Part shown: positions 41,002 through 55,600 of the stretch, one piece after another
How the letters are laid out: every line of letters starts with the position of its first letter
Position numbering within the stretch: position 1 is the stretch's first letter
Assembly: GCA_035079385.1 (NCBI GenBank)
Contig: JAVHKY010000052.1
Span: 6,076,001 to 6,140,000, forward strand
Source: Aspidiotus rigidus
Taxonomy: Eukaryota > Arthropoda > Insecta > Hemiptera > Diaspididae
Reading direction: 5' to 3'
Length of the DNA: 64,000 bases
Position numbers and translations under genes: made by a program
The notes under the pieces: generated by a model
What the model was told of the DNA's origin: nothing
Database searches by the model: none
Seen by the model: only the letters and a program-made list of their open reading frames with translations

Positions 41002-41147
41002 CTTTACCGACTTCCCAGCTTGAAGAGTGAGGTATTACATCTGGAGCAAGGTTGACAGGGGGACAAAGCAGTGATCTTCCTCGACGCTTTGGAGTTTTTA
41101 CATTACTTTCAGCCTGACAAAAAATCAGGTTTCTTTATACATATAGG
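41002..41147 (+). repeat. Hairpin-headed repeat family, head module
   Basis: CTTTACCGACTTCCCAGCTT through GAGGTATTACATC, CTCGACGCTTTGGAG and CAGGTTTCTTTATACATATA. It directly precedes the (CT)n tract, as another copy abuts (AT)n at 43,321. Confidence 0.75.
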
Positions 41148-41163
41148 CCTACTAGCGGTTGGT

Positions 41164-43339
<2,176 letters not shown>

Positions 43340-43481
43340 AGGAAACCTGAAAATTTTTTTTATGCTAGTTGTGATCTAGGACCCCTAAAACGTCGAGAAA
43401 GTTCATTGCCCACTCCCCCTGTTGACCTTGCTACGGGTGTAATACCTCACTTTTCTAGTTAGAAAAGTCGGTAAAAAATAT
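43340..43481 (-). repeat. Hairpin-headed repeat family, inverted head module
   Basis: Reads, on the minus strand, ACCGACTTTTCTAACTAGAA, GTGAGGTATTACACCCGTAG, AACGTCGAGAAAGTTC (as complement) and TTTCAGGTTTCCTTAT. It is the closest match to the 38584 copy. Confidence 0.8.
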
Positions 43482-43499
43482 ATATATTGTTTATCGGTG

Positions 43500-43710
43500 T
43501 TTTCCTATCTTCTTCTTTGTCCGGCTCTCTCTCTCTCCTTCTCTCTGTTTCCTTCTCTCTCTCTGTCTCTTCTTCGCTGTTCCGTAGTGTCTTCGGTTTC
43601 GAGTCTCTCTCTCTCTCGTTCTGTCCGTCTATGATCGTGTGTTTCAGAGTGCCTTCGTATCTCTGTCTTTCTCTCCTTCTTCCGTGTGTCTTGTGTGCGC
43701 TGCTTTGAAT
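43500..43710. repeat. CT-rich low-complexity tract
   Basis: Pyrimidine-rich sequence with CTCTCT and TCTTC runs. Arginine/glutamate-rich reverse frames are composition effects. Confidence 0.8.
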
Positions 43711-43724
43711 TCGGATGAAATGCG

Positions 43725-43828
43725 ATTTTACACGTATGACGACCTCCGTGAACTGCCCATGTATGATTCCGAGTTATCGACCTATACGAGTCCGCGCGCT
43801 TAACCACTCGGCTACGAGTGCTGGAAGG
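43725..43828 (-). repeat. tRNA-related sequence (SINE or tRNA pseudogene)
   Basis: The minus strand reads GCACTCGTAGCCGAGTGG then TTAAGCGCGCGGACTCG, a good 5' half of a Ser/Leu-type tRNA with an A box (TAGCCGAGTGG). A degraded B-box-like GGTCGATAACTC follows. The 3' half does not pair with the acceptor stem, so it is not a complete tRNA gene. A tRNA-derived SINE head is the likely reading. Confidence 0.5.
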
Positions 43829-45562
43829 TAAATTCGAGTTTGAAATGCAGCTATTACGATGTACACGTCGAACGGCAGCATTTTGAAAGCTGAAATCCCT
43901 GGCGGTATTTTTGCGTCAATAATTTTTCCGAATTTCAGTACATGAAATGTAGCTACTTGTGTTATTAAAAGTAATGTGTTTTTGAAATTCTTATTCACTC
44001 GTTAAAAAGAGAAGAAATTACTATCATCCATCGCACAAGATAAAATGCAAAAAACAAAGCAGGAGATGTATAAAAGACGACCGTACATTGTGATGTAGCA
44101 GCGTATGAGTAGAAGCAAACAAGTACAAACACATAGTACCTCGACATAAAAATTTATAGAACTTGTTGACACGGCTCTAACAGGATAAGCGAGACAGAGA
44201 GAAAAGTTCGTACCTCGTCAAAAAGTCGTAACTAAATTTAAACTTTGACCTAATCACGACCACCATCCAGATGTTTTGACTCTCACCTCAATCTCCCCTC
44301 AACCTGAGAGGACCGACCCGGGCTAGCTCCATCGGGGATCCTGGGGCATGAATACATCTTTCTGAGGGTGTGAGTAGCTGAAGATAGACCACGGTCAGTT
44401 TGTGGTTCACTTTTTGAGATCACGTAGGCTATACGAAATATCTTGATAATTGAGGCTAGTGTTGTCGCTATAGATACGGTTTCTACTTACCCGTCAAACA
44501 GAAGAAAGTAGTTTGTCGTAGTAATTTATAAATCTAGTAGCTAAGAGTCTACTATTTGTCGAAAAAAAGGAATAAAATCATAAACATAATCTCCGTCCAT
44601 TCGGTGAAGTAAGTGAATGGACACTTTTACATATCTGAAAGTAAACCTGGACTGCATAAATCAGTCAATTGAACCTAGAAGGAAGAAGGGGACTACAGGT
44701 AACCTGAAAAGAGAAATTTAGAGAGATAGGGCCAAAAGATTCTTCACTGACAGCTCGCAGACCGCAGATATATTTCTAGGTATAGTCACCTTCGCGTCTA
44801 AATTTCGTCGGAGTCTGAGAAATCTCTGAAAAAGAATATCCATCGCCGCTCATCGGCATACGAGAAAAAGAGATTCGTTATCATCGCATAATATATGAAA
44901 ATAACATTACATTCTACGTAGTATCTACAGCCATTTGACTAGCAAAGTATACAAACGATACCCCAACCGTGTACAAGGCTAGCAAAAGGAATCGCTTGTT
45001 GTTCTATCATAGAAATATAAGTTAGATAGCAAACTTGGTTTTTCGTTGTACGGCAGCTATCCTCCGAATCCAGGTAACTTTGGTCCTTTCTTTTCTCAAT
45101 GTCGATATCACGGTGAAAGTGACGGAACGGTGAATCTGACGGATTTCACGAGCGTATCGTTGTTCGTATAGGGTAGCGTGTTTTCTATGGCCGTATGCGG
45201 CTGCCAACCTTTCTTCTTACGCGATGGGGTTTCGTAGGCGATGCCGCGTTTACACTTCTGCACAATTTCCATTCGTCGTAGGTACAAGTAAACTGTGGTA
45301 CAGGGTTCGAGCCCCGGTTTTTTTTTTTTTTTTTTTTTTTTTTTCTTGCTTCAATTTCTTACAGTTTTCATTCCTTGCAATAAATTGTTTTTTTCTTCCA
45401 TTCGAGTAATTTTTTGTAGCAATATTTACTCTGATTATTTTTCTTCTTAAAACGAAAGAACAGCATTATCAAATTTAGATTATTTTTTCGTGAAAATTTA
45501 GCATTATCAAAAACAATAATATTTTATTTCACAAGGGACAAATAAATAATGTTTTTATAAGA
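43829..45562. other. Non-coding stretch with one B-box-like site
   Basis: No gene is recognised. At 45,300-45,344 GGGTTCGAGCCCCGG, a B-box-like match, runs straight into 27 T, as at a pol III terminator or SINE tail; no A box is evident nearby. Confidence 0.4.
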
Positions 45563-46030
45563 CAATGGGTTCGTCGTCTGAACTGGACCAAGCGACTGCA
45601 TGATCAGGCTTCAGTCATGTTGGAGAGGGCAGAGAAACGACTCAAGACTGCTGAAATTGGAATGAGCGTCAAAGTTCAAGTTCCAGAGGTCGATCGTGGA
45701 CGTTCCGATCATCCTAATATCTTGGGTGTAATTATGGAGAAGAAAAATGAGATGTTTCGGATTGGAACTAAGTGGGGAATTTTAAAGCAACTGTACTCAC
45801 GCAATATGTTTGACATTTGTAAGGAATCTTTCTTAAGATTAGATGAAGTGAGAGACTGCTCTATTTCGTTACGTTCTGCGGTTGGAATGGCATCTGTGAG
45901 TAACACGTCGCAAGGTTTTATTCGCTGCAATTGTAAGAGCAAATGCGTCAATGCAACCTGTGGACGTAAGAAGAAAAATGTTCTTTGTAATTCGAAATGC
46001 CATAGTAGTATGCCGTGCAATAATGAATAA
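45563..46030 (+). pseudogene. C-terminal fragment of a KRBA2-like integrase transposon protein
   Basis: The frame is open from about 45563 through a natural stop at 46030, giving about 155 residues. Conserved items are VPEVDRGRSDHPNILGVI, the IGTKWGILKQLYSRNMF block, ISLRSA, and a Cys-rich end (CNCKSKCVN..CGRKKKNVLCNSKC). I recognise this as the C-terminal part of the integrase-type proteins annotated in insects as KRAB-A domain-containing protein 2-like (Ginger/GIN-type integrases), from memory of the family pattern. The catalytic core that should precede it is absent. MULE copy D begins about 60 bp downstream. Confidence 0.6.
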
Positions 46031-46095
46031 TTTCCATCTTCCTTCAATTTCATTTCCTTCTCTTTTCAATACATACTTTATACAATGATGATAGT

Positions 46096-47290
46096 TTGAA
46101 TGAAACTGAAGACAAAGATGAACCAAGACCTAAACGACGACGAAAATATTGTGTTCGGAAACTAAAGCAAACTTATGAAACGTCGGAAGAAGCACAACAA
46201 GCTGTGCATTCCAACGAGATATGGAAGAAATGTTCATCCGTAAGTATAACTTTGGGTACTCGCGTCACATTTTGTTGTACTGCTGGCAAGTATAAAACTG
46301 AAGAATGTTCAGCAGGCATTTATTTGTTGTATCATTCAACTTCAACAAAAGTCTCACTTTTTGAGACTGAATGCGGACATGATAATCATACTGCTCAACG
46401 TGATCATGGTTTATCTGCTGAAATAAAGCAATTCGTTGAAGAAAAGTTTGAAGACGGTGTTACAAAAGTGACCGCTATTCTGGACCTTATTCTCAGATAC
46501 AATTTGAAAGAACCGAAGAAATTGCAACTCAATTCTTTCTTGCAGCAGCTTTGTAAAAAGAAATATGGAGAACCTCGTATGTCCGCTGATGAAATTCGTC
46601 AGTACTGCATGAGTAAGACACCCATTCCACAGAATGATGATACAGCTTTTGTTCTTCACTCGTACATACTTGGGGAATACCACAAAGTGGAGAACCAGGA
46701 CTTGAAAATTATATTCTCTACCAAACGTTTGCTGTCTATTGCAAAGAAGTCACCAATGCTTCAGTGTGACGGTACATTGAAGCTTGTGTGACAAGGGTAT
46801 CCCGTGATAGTAACAGGAACGAGTGATGCTAATAAGAAGTTCCATCCATATGTACTTGGTGTCCTCAAAGGTGAAACAAAGGATGATTATGCGTTTGTTT
46901 TCCTAGCGTTGGTCACATTTATGCCAGACTGGAAACCAATCATACTTCTAGCCGACGGAAGCGATGCAATTACGGCTGCAAGCAGTATTTACAGAAGATA
47001 GGTCGATGGCGAGGATCATTTGGTGAATACAAGGAATATAGGTACAAAATTTGGAGAGTAGTTATCGACAAAATAAATATTTCAGAATCAAGTTGTTCAT
47101 GTCCCCATTTCTGAAGAATCGCTAATGCAAACATCGTCTTGGGATGATGATTTGGCTATACTTGGTGAACGTACTGCCCACAGCAAAAGATGTACCACTG
47201 GGCTTAAAGAGGCAAAGAGGCCGACCGAAAAAAGCTACAAAAGCTCTGATGACAAATTTATTTGATAATTTCTTTTTGTATTGTAATTTA
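46096..47290 (+). pseudogene. MULE transposase, SWIM/AT-hook family, decayed copy D
   Basis: The N-terminal frame (46096-46791) has an NLS-like RPKRRRK, the zinc site (C..GKYKTEEC, then H..NH) and the segment up to the first catalytic Asp (LQCDGTLKL), where a TGA at 46789 stops it. The core continues at 46804-47001 (GTSDANKKFHPYVLGVL; LLADGSDA with the second Asp) to a TAG. The next part, which should carry the CxxH and the third acidic residue, is missing. A SWIM remnant (SSCSCPHF near 47,092) and a tail with GLKRQRGRPKKATKALM (47,195-47,250) end the copy. This is the same family as copies A and B, with an internal deletion. Confidence 0.85.
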
Positions 47291-48856
47291 AATTTTTTGA
47301 GAGAAAATTTTGATATTTTGCGTAACATAATTGTGTGAATTATTATTCTGATTGCATCGTAGCTCCTTACTTTTTGTAAAAAAATTTTTGCTTGCATAAA
47401 TTTTATTGTTTTGCGTTCAATTATATACTTCCCTTTCAATTTTGTTAAATTGAGTACAAATTTTTTGTTACAGCTAGTTTTTCTCATACTACATTTAATT
47501 GAGGTTTTTGTTGAATCAACATTTATTAAATTGAGAGTTGACTGTACCTCAAGTAGAGTTTGAATATCCATTCTGCACACTAGCAACCCCCTTCCAAAAA
47601 AAAAGAGAAAATTACAACCTTCTGTTTTACCTTGAAACAGAAATGGAATAAGTTTGGCCGCCATCTTGGATTTGGGCCCTAAGGAGACAAAATTCAACTT
47701 GGCAACCGCCAACCATGAAATTTAGATTCGGCGAGTGTTTTTACCCTCATAACCGATGGTTGCCCAAATGCCTCAAGAAATAATGTTGGAATGAAAAAAT
47801 TAGTCATTTTTAGGATCGGTGCCCTAGCCAATTGTTCACTTTTTTTTTCTTTTTCTTCTTCTTCTTCTTCTTCGGGTAAGTTAAAACGCTGATGTCACAG
47901 CATAGTAGTCCACAACAACGTACAGTGTGGGTATTTGTTTTAATGGTACCGTGTCAATGAATGACGTGTATTTTGTTTATTTCTTTGTGCATTATTGCAT
48001 TAATGCTTGTGCATTATTGCATTAATGCGTTTCAATCATATTGGATGTTCATTGGTTCCTTGTCGTTGATTCTGATGGCGTAATTTTCTGCCGAGAAGAG
48101 TTTTGTAGCCTATCTTGTTTTGTGTTCTTTCTTGTGTCTTTGCGTTCAGCGTAGGATTAATAAATTTGATTATTAATAAATTTGACTTTACAGAATGTTC
48201 AGATTATAAATTTATTTTTCTTCAATAAATACAAATGAAACGAGATTTTTTACAATGCAATGGGAAACTGAAATGAATAATTGCGAATAAAAACGTAGGG
48301 AACAGAATGACTTAAAAAGTTGATTATGGGTCGCGAATGCGGTATCCCGGCTGTTGACGATCGGTCGGTTGGGGAATTATCAATGACTATAATATTTCTC
48401 AACCGTAATCTTTTTCTGAATCAACTGACAAGAACAATGAGAAACATTACCAAAATAAGTCTCTTATCTTCCAAAGTACTATTGGCAGCCAAGAATATGC
48501 GGTTGGTCCGTTACAGTTAGTACAGCACAGTAATCTATGAGTACCTGTGTAAGAGAAAGATGAAGTGGGTACCTGTTGTAGATGAGCAAGTACTTTGTAC
48601 TATGCTTATCTTACCTCTATAACATGCCTCCTAACATACAGATATTACTGGCTACTAATTAATAACACTACTAACTGTGGTGTATAATATGAGAAACCAT
48701 CTACCAACCAGTATGATGGCAGATCTACTATAATAGGCTTATGGGCATCCCGCATTGCTTTTTTTTTTTGAAAAAAAAATATATATTTAGTTTTTCCACT
48801 TTAAAAAAAAGAAGAAAAAGAAGTCATTTTATTTTTGTTTATTCATCTCGCACTCA
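47291..48856. other. Non-coding stretch with short simple repeats
   Basis: A (CTT)n run lies at 47,848-47,873. TGTGCATTATTGCATTAATGC is repeated twice near 47,986-48,030. No gene is supported. Confidence 0.45.
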
Positions 48857-48874
48857 TTGAATTCCTCCTTTCCA

Positions 48875-51245
48875 ATGCCTGGAACCGGAGAAAAACCGTC
48901 GGATGGTAAACACTGCAAAAAGGAATCTGTTGGAACCACAAATGCAACATTAACAAATACCATGAACGGGAATCAAATAGCAATGAATACCGGTAATACT
49001 GATACTTCACCTCCAGGTAAAACGCCTAATGATATTGAAGACAAAATTCTTAGCGCTACTCCTGCTGATACCGACTTAATAAATGAACAAATAAATAACG
49101 CTGTTCAAACTGCGCTACAGACGCAATTCGCCAACTTCATGAATATGTTTAGCTCTTTACCAGGCTCTTCACGATTTCAGCAGCCAAATTTTTCCCTTCC
49201 TATTATTCAAAGGAAGAAAAATTATCGGGTAGTCCGAATTTCCAAATCTGGAATGCAAAATTGGAAACAGGGTTGAGATCGCAGAATTTGTTGGCTTACA
49301 TTCAAAGTGAGGACGGTGATACGTCAGTTTCAGAAGAAATTCGCCGTATTTGTGACGCACAAACACTTCAATACATTATCGCAACAGTAAACTCTAAAAT
49401 TGGTACATCGTTAATGCAAACAAAAACGACATTTGAAGCGTATCAAAAACTATCTCTAATCTACGGAGATCAGAAACTCACCGAAAATATTCGCTTAGAA
49501 ATGAGACAATGAAGACTCATTTTTTGTCCATGGCACAGTCCGACGCGCTTTGTAAATGATTTCGATGCAATTATTTCAGACTATCGCACTATAGGAACAG
49601 AGTTTGAAGAAGAAACGTTGATCGCCAAATTTCTGTCCATGATTGACACTGAAACGGAATGGAAGGATAACCCATACATTATATTTTATAATATAATCCT
49701 TTCCCTACCTAAAGAATTTTGGACAATGGACATTGTAAAAGAAAGATTTCTTAATTTCAATACAAATTGTAAATTACCAAAAAGAGACCTCGAAAAACGT
49801 AAAAGAATTGATGACAACAATGGCAAGAATGATAAAGGCTACAACAATTGTACTGAGAAACGTCCTAGGATCGACCAAAGAACCCATCATCGCTATAAGC
49901 CGGGAACATCGCTCCAATACTGAACCAAAACGTCTATCTCTCACAGACCTGTTGGAAGGCAAAATACGAGTCAACATGGGGGATCTCTATTCTCTTGATC
50001 AGCGGGCAAAGATTCCAAAACTATTGGCAGAAGAGAAATCTCAGCTCAAATGTGGCAAGTGTAATACCTACTTTCACAAGGCTAGTGAGTGCCCCTACAA
50101 CAAGAAGTTATGCACCAATGCTTCTTTTTTGGACACGGTCCAAACGAATGTAAACAAGGTAAGAAAACTAAAATTAAATCAATGCAACTTAATATTTTGG
50201 TAATAAAAATTCTGAAAGTCCGTGTACTACCAGTAATTCAAAACTTGATAATAATTTTATCACCAGTCATAAACTTGACAGTGCTACCTTTTCTAGTAAT
50301 GTAAAATAATAATGATTCTGATTTATGCACAGATTTATCTATTTCTAATCAACTAACAAAATCAGGAGAAAAGGAAGTACCGGCAAAACGTTACAAAGAT
50401 CACTTTATTTTTACTTCTTGTTCTGGTAACTTATAACAAATTTTGATAATTTAATTAAGAATTTTGATGTTGCAATTAGGTTTGAAGTTGACTCAAATGC
50501 TTCCCATCATGCTATGGCTGATCGGGAACTATTAATTAATTTTACAAAATATAAACAACCAAGACAAATTGATCGACCTAGCCATTAAAGCAGAGAATAA
50601 TTACCCTCCTGGCTTTGGTTCTTTACCTATTCTGATTCAAAATGAGTTAACGCATCATATATTAATTCTGAAAAATGTTCAACTGATTGAAGAATTAACT
50701 CAGCCAATTCTGAGCGTTTCTGCTTTAAATATACAATTCAATACCTCAATAACCTTGAATGTTTTGGATGGTTTGATTGTTCGCAGATTGCCGGAGGAAA
50801 TTGGAAAAATAATTCTTGTGAAAGAAGACAGCACGTACATTCTTGAAACAAAATCTTCCAAGAAAACTAATTTACAATTATTTACTGGTAGTGGTACTAT
50901 TTTGTTACCAAAGAATATTAAAATTAAATGACTTAATACACGTAAAAAGAGAAATTTAAAGCTTACTCCACAGAAAATAGAGACCTTGAAGCAGGAGGGG
51001 GTTAAATGGCATGATTGACTTGGTCACATCTCTGCTCCCTACCTCAATCGATTAAAAACATATGCTCTGGGAGTACCAGCATTTATTTTTAATAAAACTT
51101 TGGCAATGTATGAAATTTGTAGTCTTGCTAAGATGATTCGTAAATCATTTGACAAGGATAGGGAACGTGCTATGTATCCCTGTCAAATTATTCACGCTTA
51201 TTGTATTTGTAACGCAACCTTTATTTCAGAAAAGAGAGCGATATA
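48875..51245 (+). pseudogene. Copia retrotransposon, 5' part: gag, zinc knuckles, protease, integrase start
   Basis: From ATG 48875, a gag-like sequence changes frame near 49,260, continues through a TGA at 49,510 and a typical Copia gag stretch (YIIFYNIILSLPKEFW near 49,670). Zinc knuckles CGKCNTYFHKASEC and a second C-x2-C...C lie at 50,050-50,155. A protease-end block with NVQLIEELTQPILSVSALN is at 50,670-50,740. The GAG-pre-integrase motif (WHD*LGHIS) is near 51,010, and the start of the integrase follows (CSLAKMIRKSF). The sequence is cut at 51,245 by a Gypsy element and resumes at 55,979. Several stops show it is dead. Confidence 0.8.
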
Positions 51246-51496
51246 TGTAAAATTACGGATTGTAATTTCACGAATAATCCTGCTCACATGATTATTCACT
51301 GTCCTCTCGGTTCAATCGCTCGAACGCTGGGTAGTCGATAAGAACATACGTAGTTGTAGTTTTGCAGAGATAGCTGTGAGTCATTATAATAAGTTGTAAA
51401 CGTGCGCGATTCCACGTGTAAAGATAATTTATCGATTCTCGATTAAACATAGAGCATCCAATTACAAATTTTTCAAACAGTAATTACTTTGTTACA
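51246..51496 (+). repeat. 5' LTR of the Gypsy element
   Basis: 251 bp from TGTAAAATTACGG to CTTTGTTACA. It matches the 3' LTR with five substitutions. No consensus primer-binding site of a common tRNA is obvious directly after it. Confidence 0.93.
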
Positions 51497-51544
51497 AATC
51501 GATAAATTTTGTAACTCGTGTCAATCGTGTACGATAATACTAAC

Positions 51545-52682
51545 ATGTCGGTAAAAGTTCAGTTTACTTTGGCCTGTGAGGCATCGACTACCGGTGATGC
51601 AAAATCAAACGTGAAAAGTGTTAAGACGATACAAGTTTTCAGTGATTCGATAATCTACGCATTTCCTGCGACTCATCAACTGATCTCGTTCCATCCGGAA
51701 CTAGCTAAACTTTCGTCAATCGAACAGGCGTTGAAACAACTTGATAAGCGTGGGAAAATTAGGAGAATCAAAGTCACTCTCGACGAAGAATTACGAAAAG
51801 TTTATATTGACGATGATGACAACATAGTTTTTTGGAAACTCTTCCTGGATGAGATAACCTCTCAAACTCTTCCACAGCAGTTTTCCAGTGATCAACCTAC
51901 TCCTCCTACAAAGAGTCTCGCTTCGCTCATCAAAGACATGGTTTGTCAAAAATACACAGATAGGAAACATAACCCGAACCAATGGTTAGACCAATTTGAG
52001 AAGGAAGCTACAAGGATCAATATTCCGCAACTCCGCTTCAATGAGGCACTGAGATTGTTTCTAGATGGTCCAGCATTGGATTGGTATGAAATCAGCCTCA
52101 GTAAAATTGGCCTGGAAAGCTCATGGGCTACGTGGAAAACCAGCTACTTAGAGAATTTCGACACCAGAGGTTGGTCCAAAATATTATATGCATATAATTT
52201 TAAATATGTCGCGGGTCCCCTCACCGATTACGCGTTAAAAAAAAATCAAATTGTTAATCAATATCGAACCGTCCCTCTCGACTACGGCTCATATTAATTT
52301 AGTTGTTGTAGGTTTACCTGCTACGGTGAGAGAGCGGTTGAATCGAGCGGATATTGATACACAAGGTGATCTCATGTCTGCCTTAGGAAATTTAGAACAC
52401 TTAGTGACAAAATTTTCAGAAAAAGTAGATAAACAAGCTAAACAAGGAGAAAATAAAAATGCATTTAATAAAAAATCTTATAAACCTTGTCCAATTTGCG
52501 CTAAATTAGGCAGTAATGATAGGTTTCATCCAGAGGCTAAGTGTTGGAATAATCCAGATAACCCAGATAATAAATTATCTTTTCAAAGACAAGCGCCCTC
52601 TAAACAAAATAAACCAATTCGTGCGGCAAACAATGTTGAATTGCAAGACGTACTTAATCAAATCACAAATCAAAAAAACTAG
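51545..52682 (+). pseudogene. Gypsy gag, with one frameshift in an A run
   Basis: I start at ATG 51545 (MSVKVQF). The first frame carries a capsid-like region (NQWLDQFEKEA; LRLFLDGPALDWY; SSWATWKTSYLENF) of the usual Gypsy gag pattern. At the A run 52240-52248 the frame must move by one base to continue with INLVVVGLPATVRERL, and this runs to 52682. A Cys/His knuckle-like CPICAKLGSNDRFHPEAKC lies near 52,487-52,545. A one-base homopolymer indel explains the break and could be mutation or sequencing error. The last codons (CAA AAA AAC TAG) form a -1 slip site into pol. Confidence 0.85.
52673..52679 (+). promoter_or_regulatory. -1 ribosomal frameshift slippery site A AAA AAC
   Basis: The heptamer A AAA AAC is in the gag phase (caA AAA AAC) immediately before the gag TAG (52680-52682). 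A -1 slip enters the pol frame, which has no ATG of its own near its start. It is the canonical gag-pol recoding heptamer; no stem-loop was verified downstream. Confidence 0.8.
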
Positions 52683-55600
52683 AATTGACTCCCCTCATTG
52701 AAATACAAGCACAAATAGATAGTCACATTGCAAGGGCTCTATATGACCCCGGTGCGAACGTATCTATGACAAATGAGGAATTTGTCACAAAATTCAAATT
52801 GAAAATTATTCCCATAAAAACGTTTGCTTGTAAGACAATGGGAGGAGTACGTTTCCTTACAGGAGTTGTAAAAGTTAATCTCAAAATTATGAATATAGAA
52901 AGTAGTGTCTGGCTATTTGTAGTTAAAGATGATAACTTTGAATATGATCTTCTTCTTGGATTAGACTGTATCCAGATTTTCCGTTTAAACATGGATTATA
53001 AACTAAATATAACTCAAACAAAACAAAAAAAATATATAAACAGGGACACTGTTAATAGAAGTGATCCTAAATCTAATAATCAGCCTATTAAGGTAAACTG
53101 GAATGAAGGTATTCCCGTAGATAGGTTCCATGCTGAAACGGAACATCTTCCCATCCAGAAAAGAAATGTAATAAAAAAATTAATAATTGATAATGAATCT
53201 CTTTTTGCTAAAAACCGATATGATGTTGGTACATTTACCGAGCAGGAGGCTCATATAAAGCTACTCGAAAATAAATTTGTAGCTAGAAAGCCTTATAAAT
53301 GCTCCATAGAAGACCAAATGGAGATAGAGAAGCAGGTTTCTGAGCTTCTGAAGGTTGGCTTAATAGAAGAATCTTGTTCACCTTTCGCTGCTCCCGTCAC
53401 CTTAGCTTTTAGAAAATCTGAAGGTGAAAAAAATCGGTTATGTTGTGATTTCACTGCATTAAATAAATTAGTAGTTCCTGAAACTTTCCCATTTCCCTCA
53501 ATTGATGATATTATTATAAAAGCAAAAAATTGTAAGTGGTTCACCACCATCGACATTAACTCGGCCTTCTGGTCTATTCCAGTACGCTATAAGGATAGAT
53601 ACAAAACCGGGTTCATTACCCAAGAAGGTCATTATCAGTGGAAATGCATGCCTTTTGGGATTAAGATAGCATCCCCAACTTACCAAAGAATCCTGTCTGG
53701 GATTATAAAAAAGAATAATCTGAGTAAATTTTCTGTCAACTATATATTTTCGGAAACCTTTGACGATCACGTCCAACATATAAAAAAATTATTGGAAGCG
53801 ATAAGAAAGGAAGGTTTTCGTATTAAATTTGTCAAATTCTCATTTGCAAAAAAAATCGTGAAGTATTTGGGTCATGTTTTGGAGGGTAACACCGTTAAAC
53901 CAATGAATGATAATCTAATTGCCATACGTGATTTTCCAGTTCCGAGGAATAAAAAAAACGTAAGGCAACTATTGGGTAAAATTAATTTCTACCATAAATA
54001 CATAAAAGATGCGGTTAAAATTCTAGAGCCATTTCATAATCTTTTACGTAAGAATATTGAATTTAAGTGGTCGGATCAGTGTCAAAAATCATTTATTAAG
54101 ATAAAGGAATATCTCACTGCTGAACCAGTTTTAGCAATCTTCGATAGATTGAAGCCAATATACATCTACACCGATGCTAGCATCGAGGGAATTGGGGCTG
54201 TCCTCAAACAACCTCAATCCAATGGTTCCCTTATGCCAGTTGCTTACTTTTCTAGGAAACTCACGGAGGGCCAGAAAAAAAAGAAAGCCGTGTTTTTGGA
54301 GTGCCTTGCTATTAAGGAGGCTGTAAAATTCTGGCAATATTGGTTGCTAGGTACCCAATTTACCGTATATTCTGATCATAAGCCCCTTGAAAATTTGGGA
54401 GTTAATATACGTACTGATGAGGAGTTGGGGGATATGATAAATTTCCTGTCGCAATTCAATTTCAACATTATTTATAATCCAGGTAGCTCTAACGTGGAGG
54501 CTGATTGCCTGTCTCGGAATCCTGTTCTCAGTGCTGAGACTAATCTTGATGATAATATAATACATACCGCTAACTACTTAAAATTGGATGAAATAATATG
54601 TGATCAAAAGGACATAGCTAAGGATGAAAATACTAGGTTGGAAAATGGTGTATTATATAACACTAAAAATAATAAAAGAAAAATAATCCTAACTGAAAAG
54701 GGAGCTACGATGCTTGTGCATCGAGTACATAATGAACTAGGTCACATAGGTATGGACAGTCTCATTAGGACAATAACTCCACTCTATTGCGCTAAAAATA
54801 TTTATAAAATAATAAAAGAAACTGCTAAAAATTGCACAATTTGTATAAAAAATAAAACCCGTAAAGGTAAGAAATTTGGGTTTCTAGGTCATTTAGGTCC
54901 TGCCACTGCTCCATTTCAGATCGTATCCCTTGATACTATTGGTGGGTTTGGGGGACGTCGATCCACTAAACGGTACCTTCACCTATTAGTGGATCATTTC
55001 ACTCGGTATGCATATATCTCAACCTCAAAGTCACAAACTTCAGAAGACTTTGTAAAATTAATACAATCCATCAACGCAGGTAATAAAATTGACATAATCT
55101 TGACAGATCAATTTAGTGGTTTAACATCAGATAGCTTTGAGCAATATCTACAGTTCAACAATATTACCCACATTGTCACTGCGGTGGATGCAGCTTTCTC
55201 AAATGGTTTAAACGAACGTCTAAACCAAACTTTAGTCAATCGAATACGCTGTTGAATTAATGAACGCACTAACAATAGGTCATGGACAACAATTGCCAGA
55301 CAATGTGTAGGAGAATATAATAAAACAATCCACTCAATAACAAAATACTCCCCAGAATATCTATTAACTGGAAAAACTACTCCTATAGTTCCTGTGGAGT
55401 TGGGTAATACGTTTGACTTGGACTCGGATCGATTAAAAGCTTATAATAACACGCTCAAAAACCATGAAAAAAATAAAGTAAAATATGATAAAAATAAAAT
55501 AAACTTGGAATTCAATGTTAATGATTTAGTGTTTGTGGAAAATGGAAATAAAATGAACCGCCATAAACTTGACGAAATATGGATTGGTCCCTTTCCTATA

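Noticed and set aside
43505..43807. Arginine/glutamate-rich frame on the minus strand
   Set aside because: It results from the CT-rich low-complexity tract; no domain and no start context.
43725..43828. A functional tRNA-Ser/Leu gene
   Set aside because: The A-box half is good but the acceptor stem and T arm do not pair; a SINE head or pseudogene fits better.
47122..47712. 196-codon frame on the minus strand
   Set aside because: It runs antisense through the MULE copy D tail into AT-rich sequence; composition and lack of domains suggest chance.
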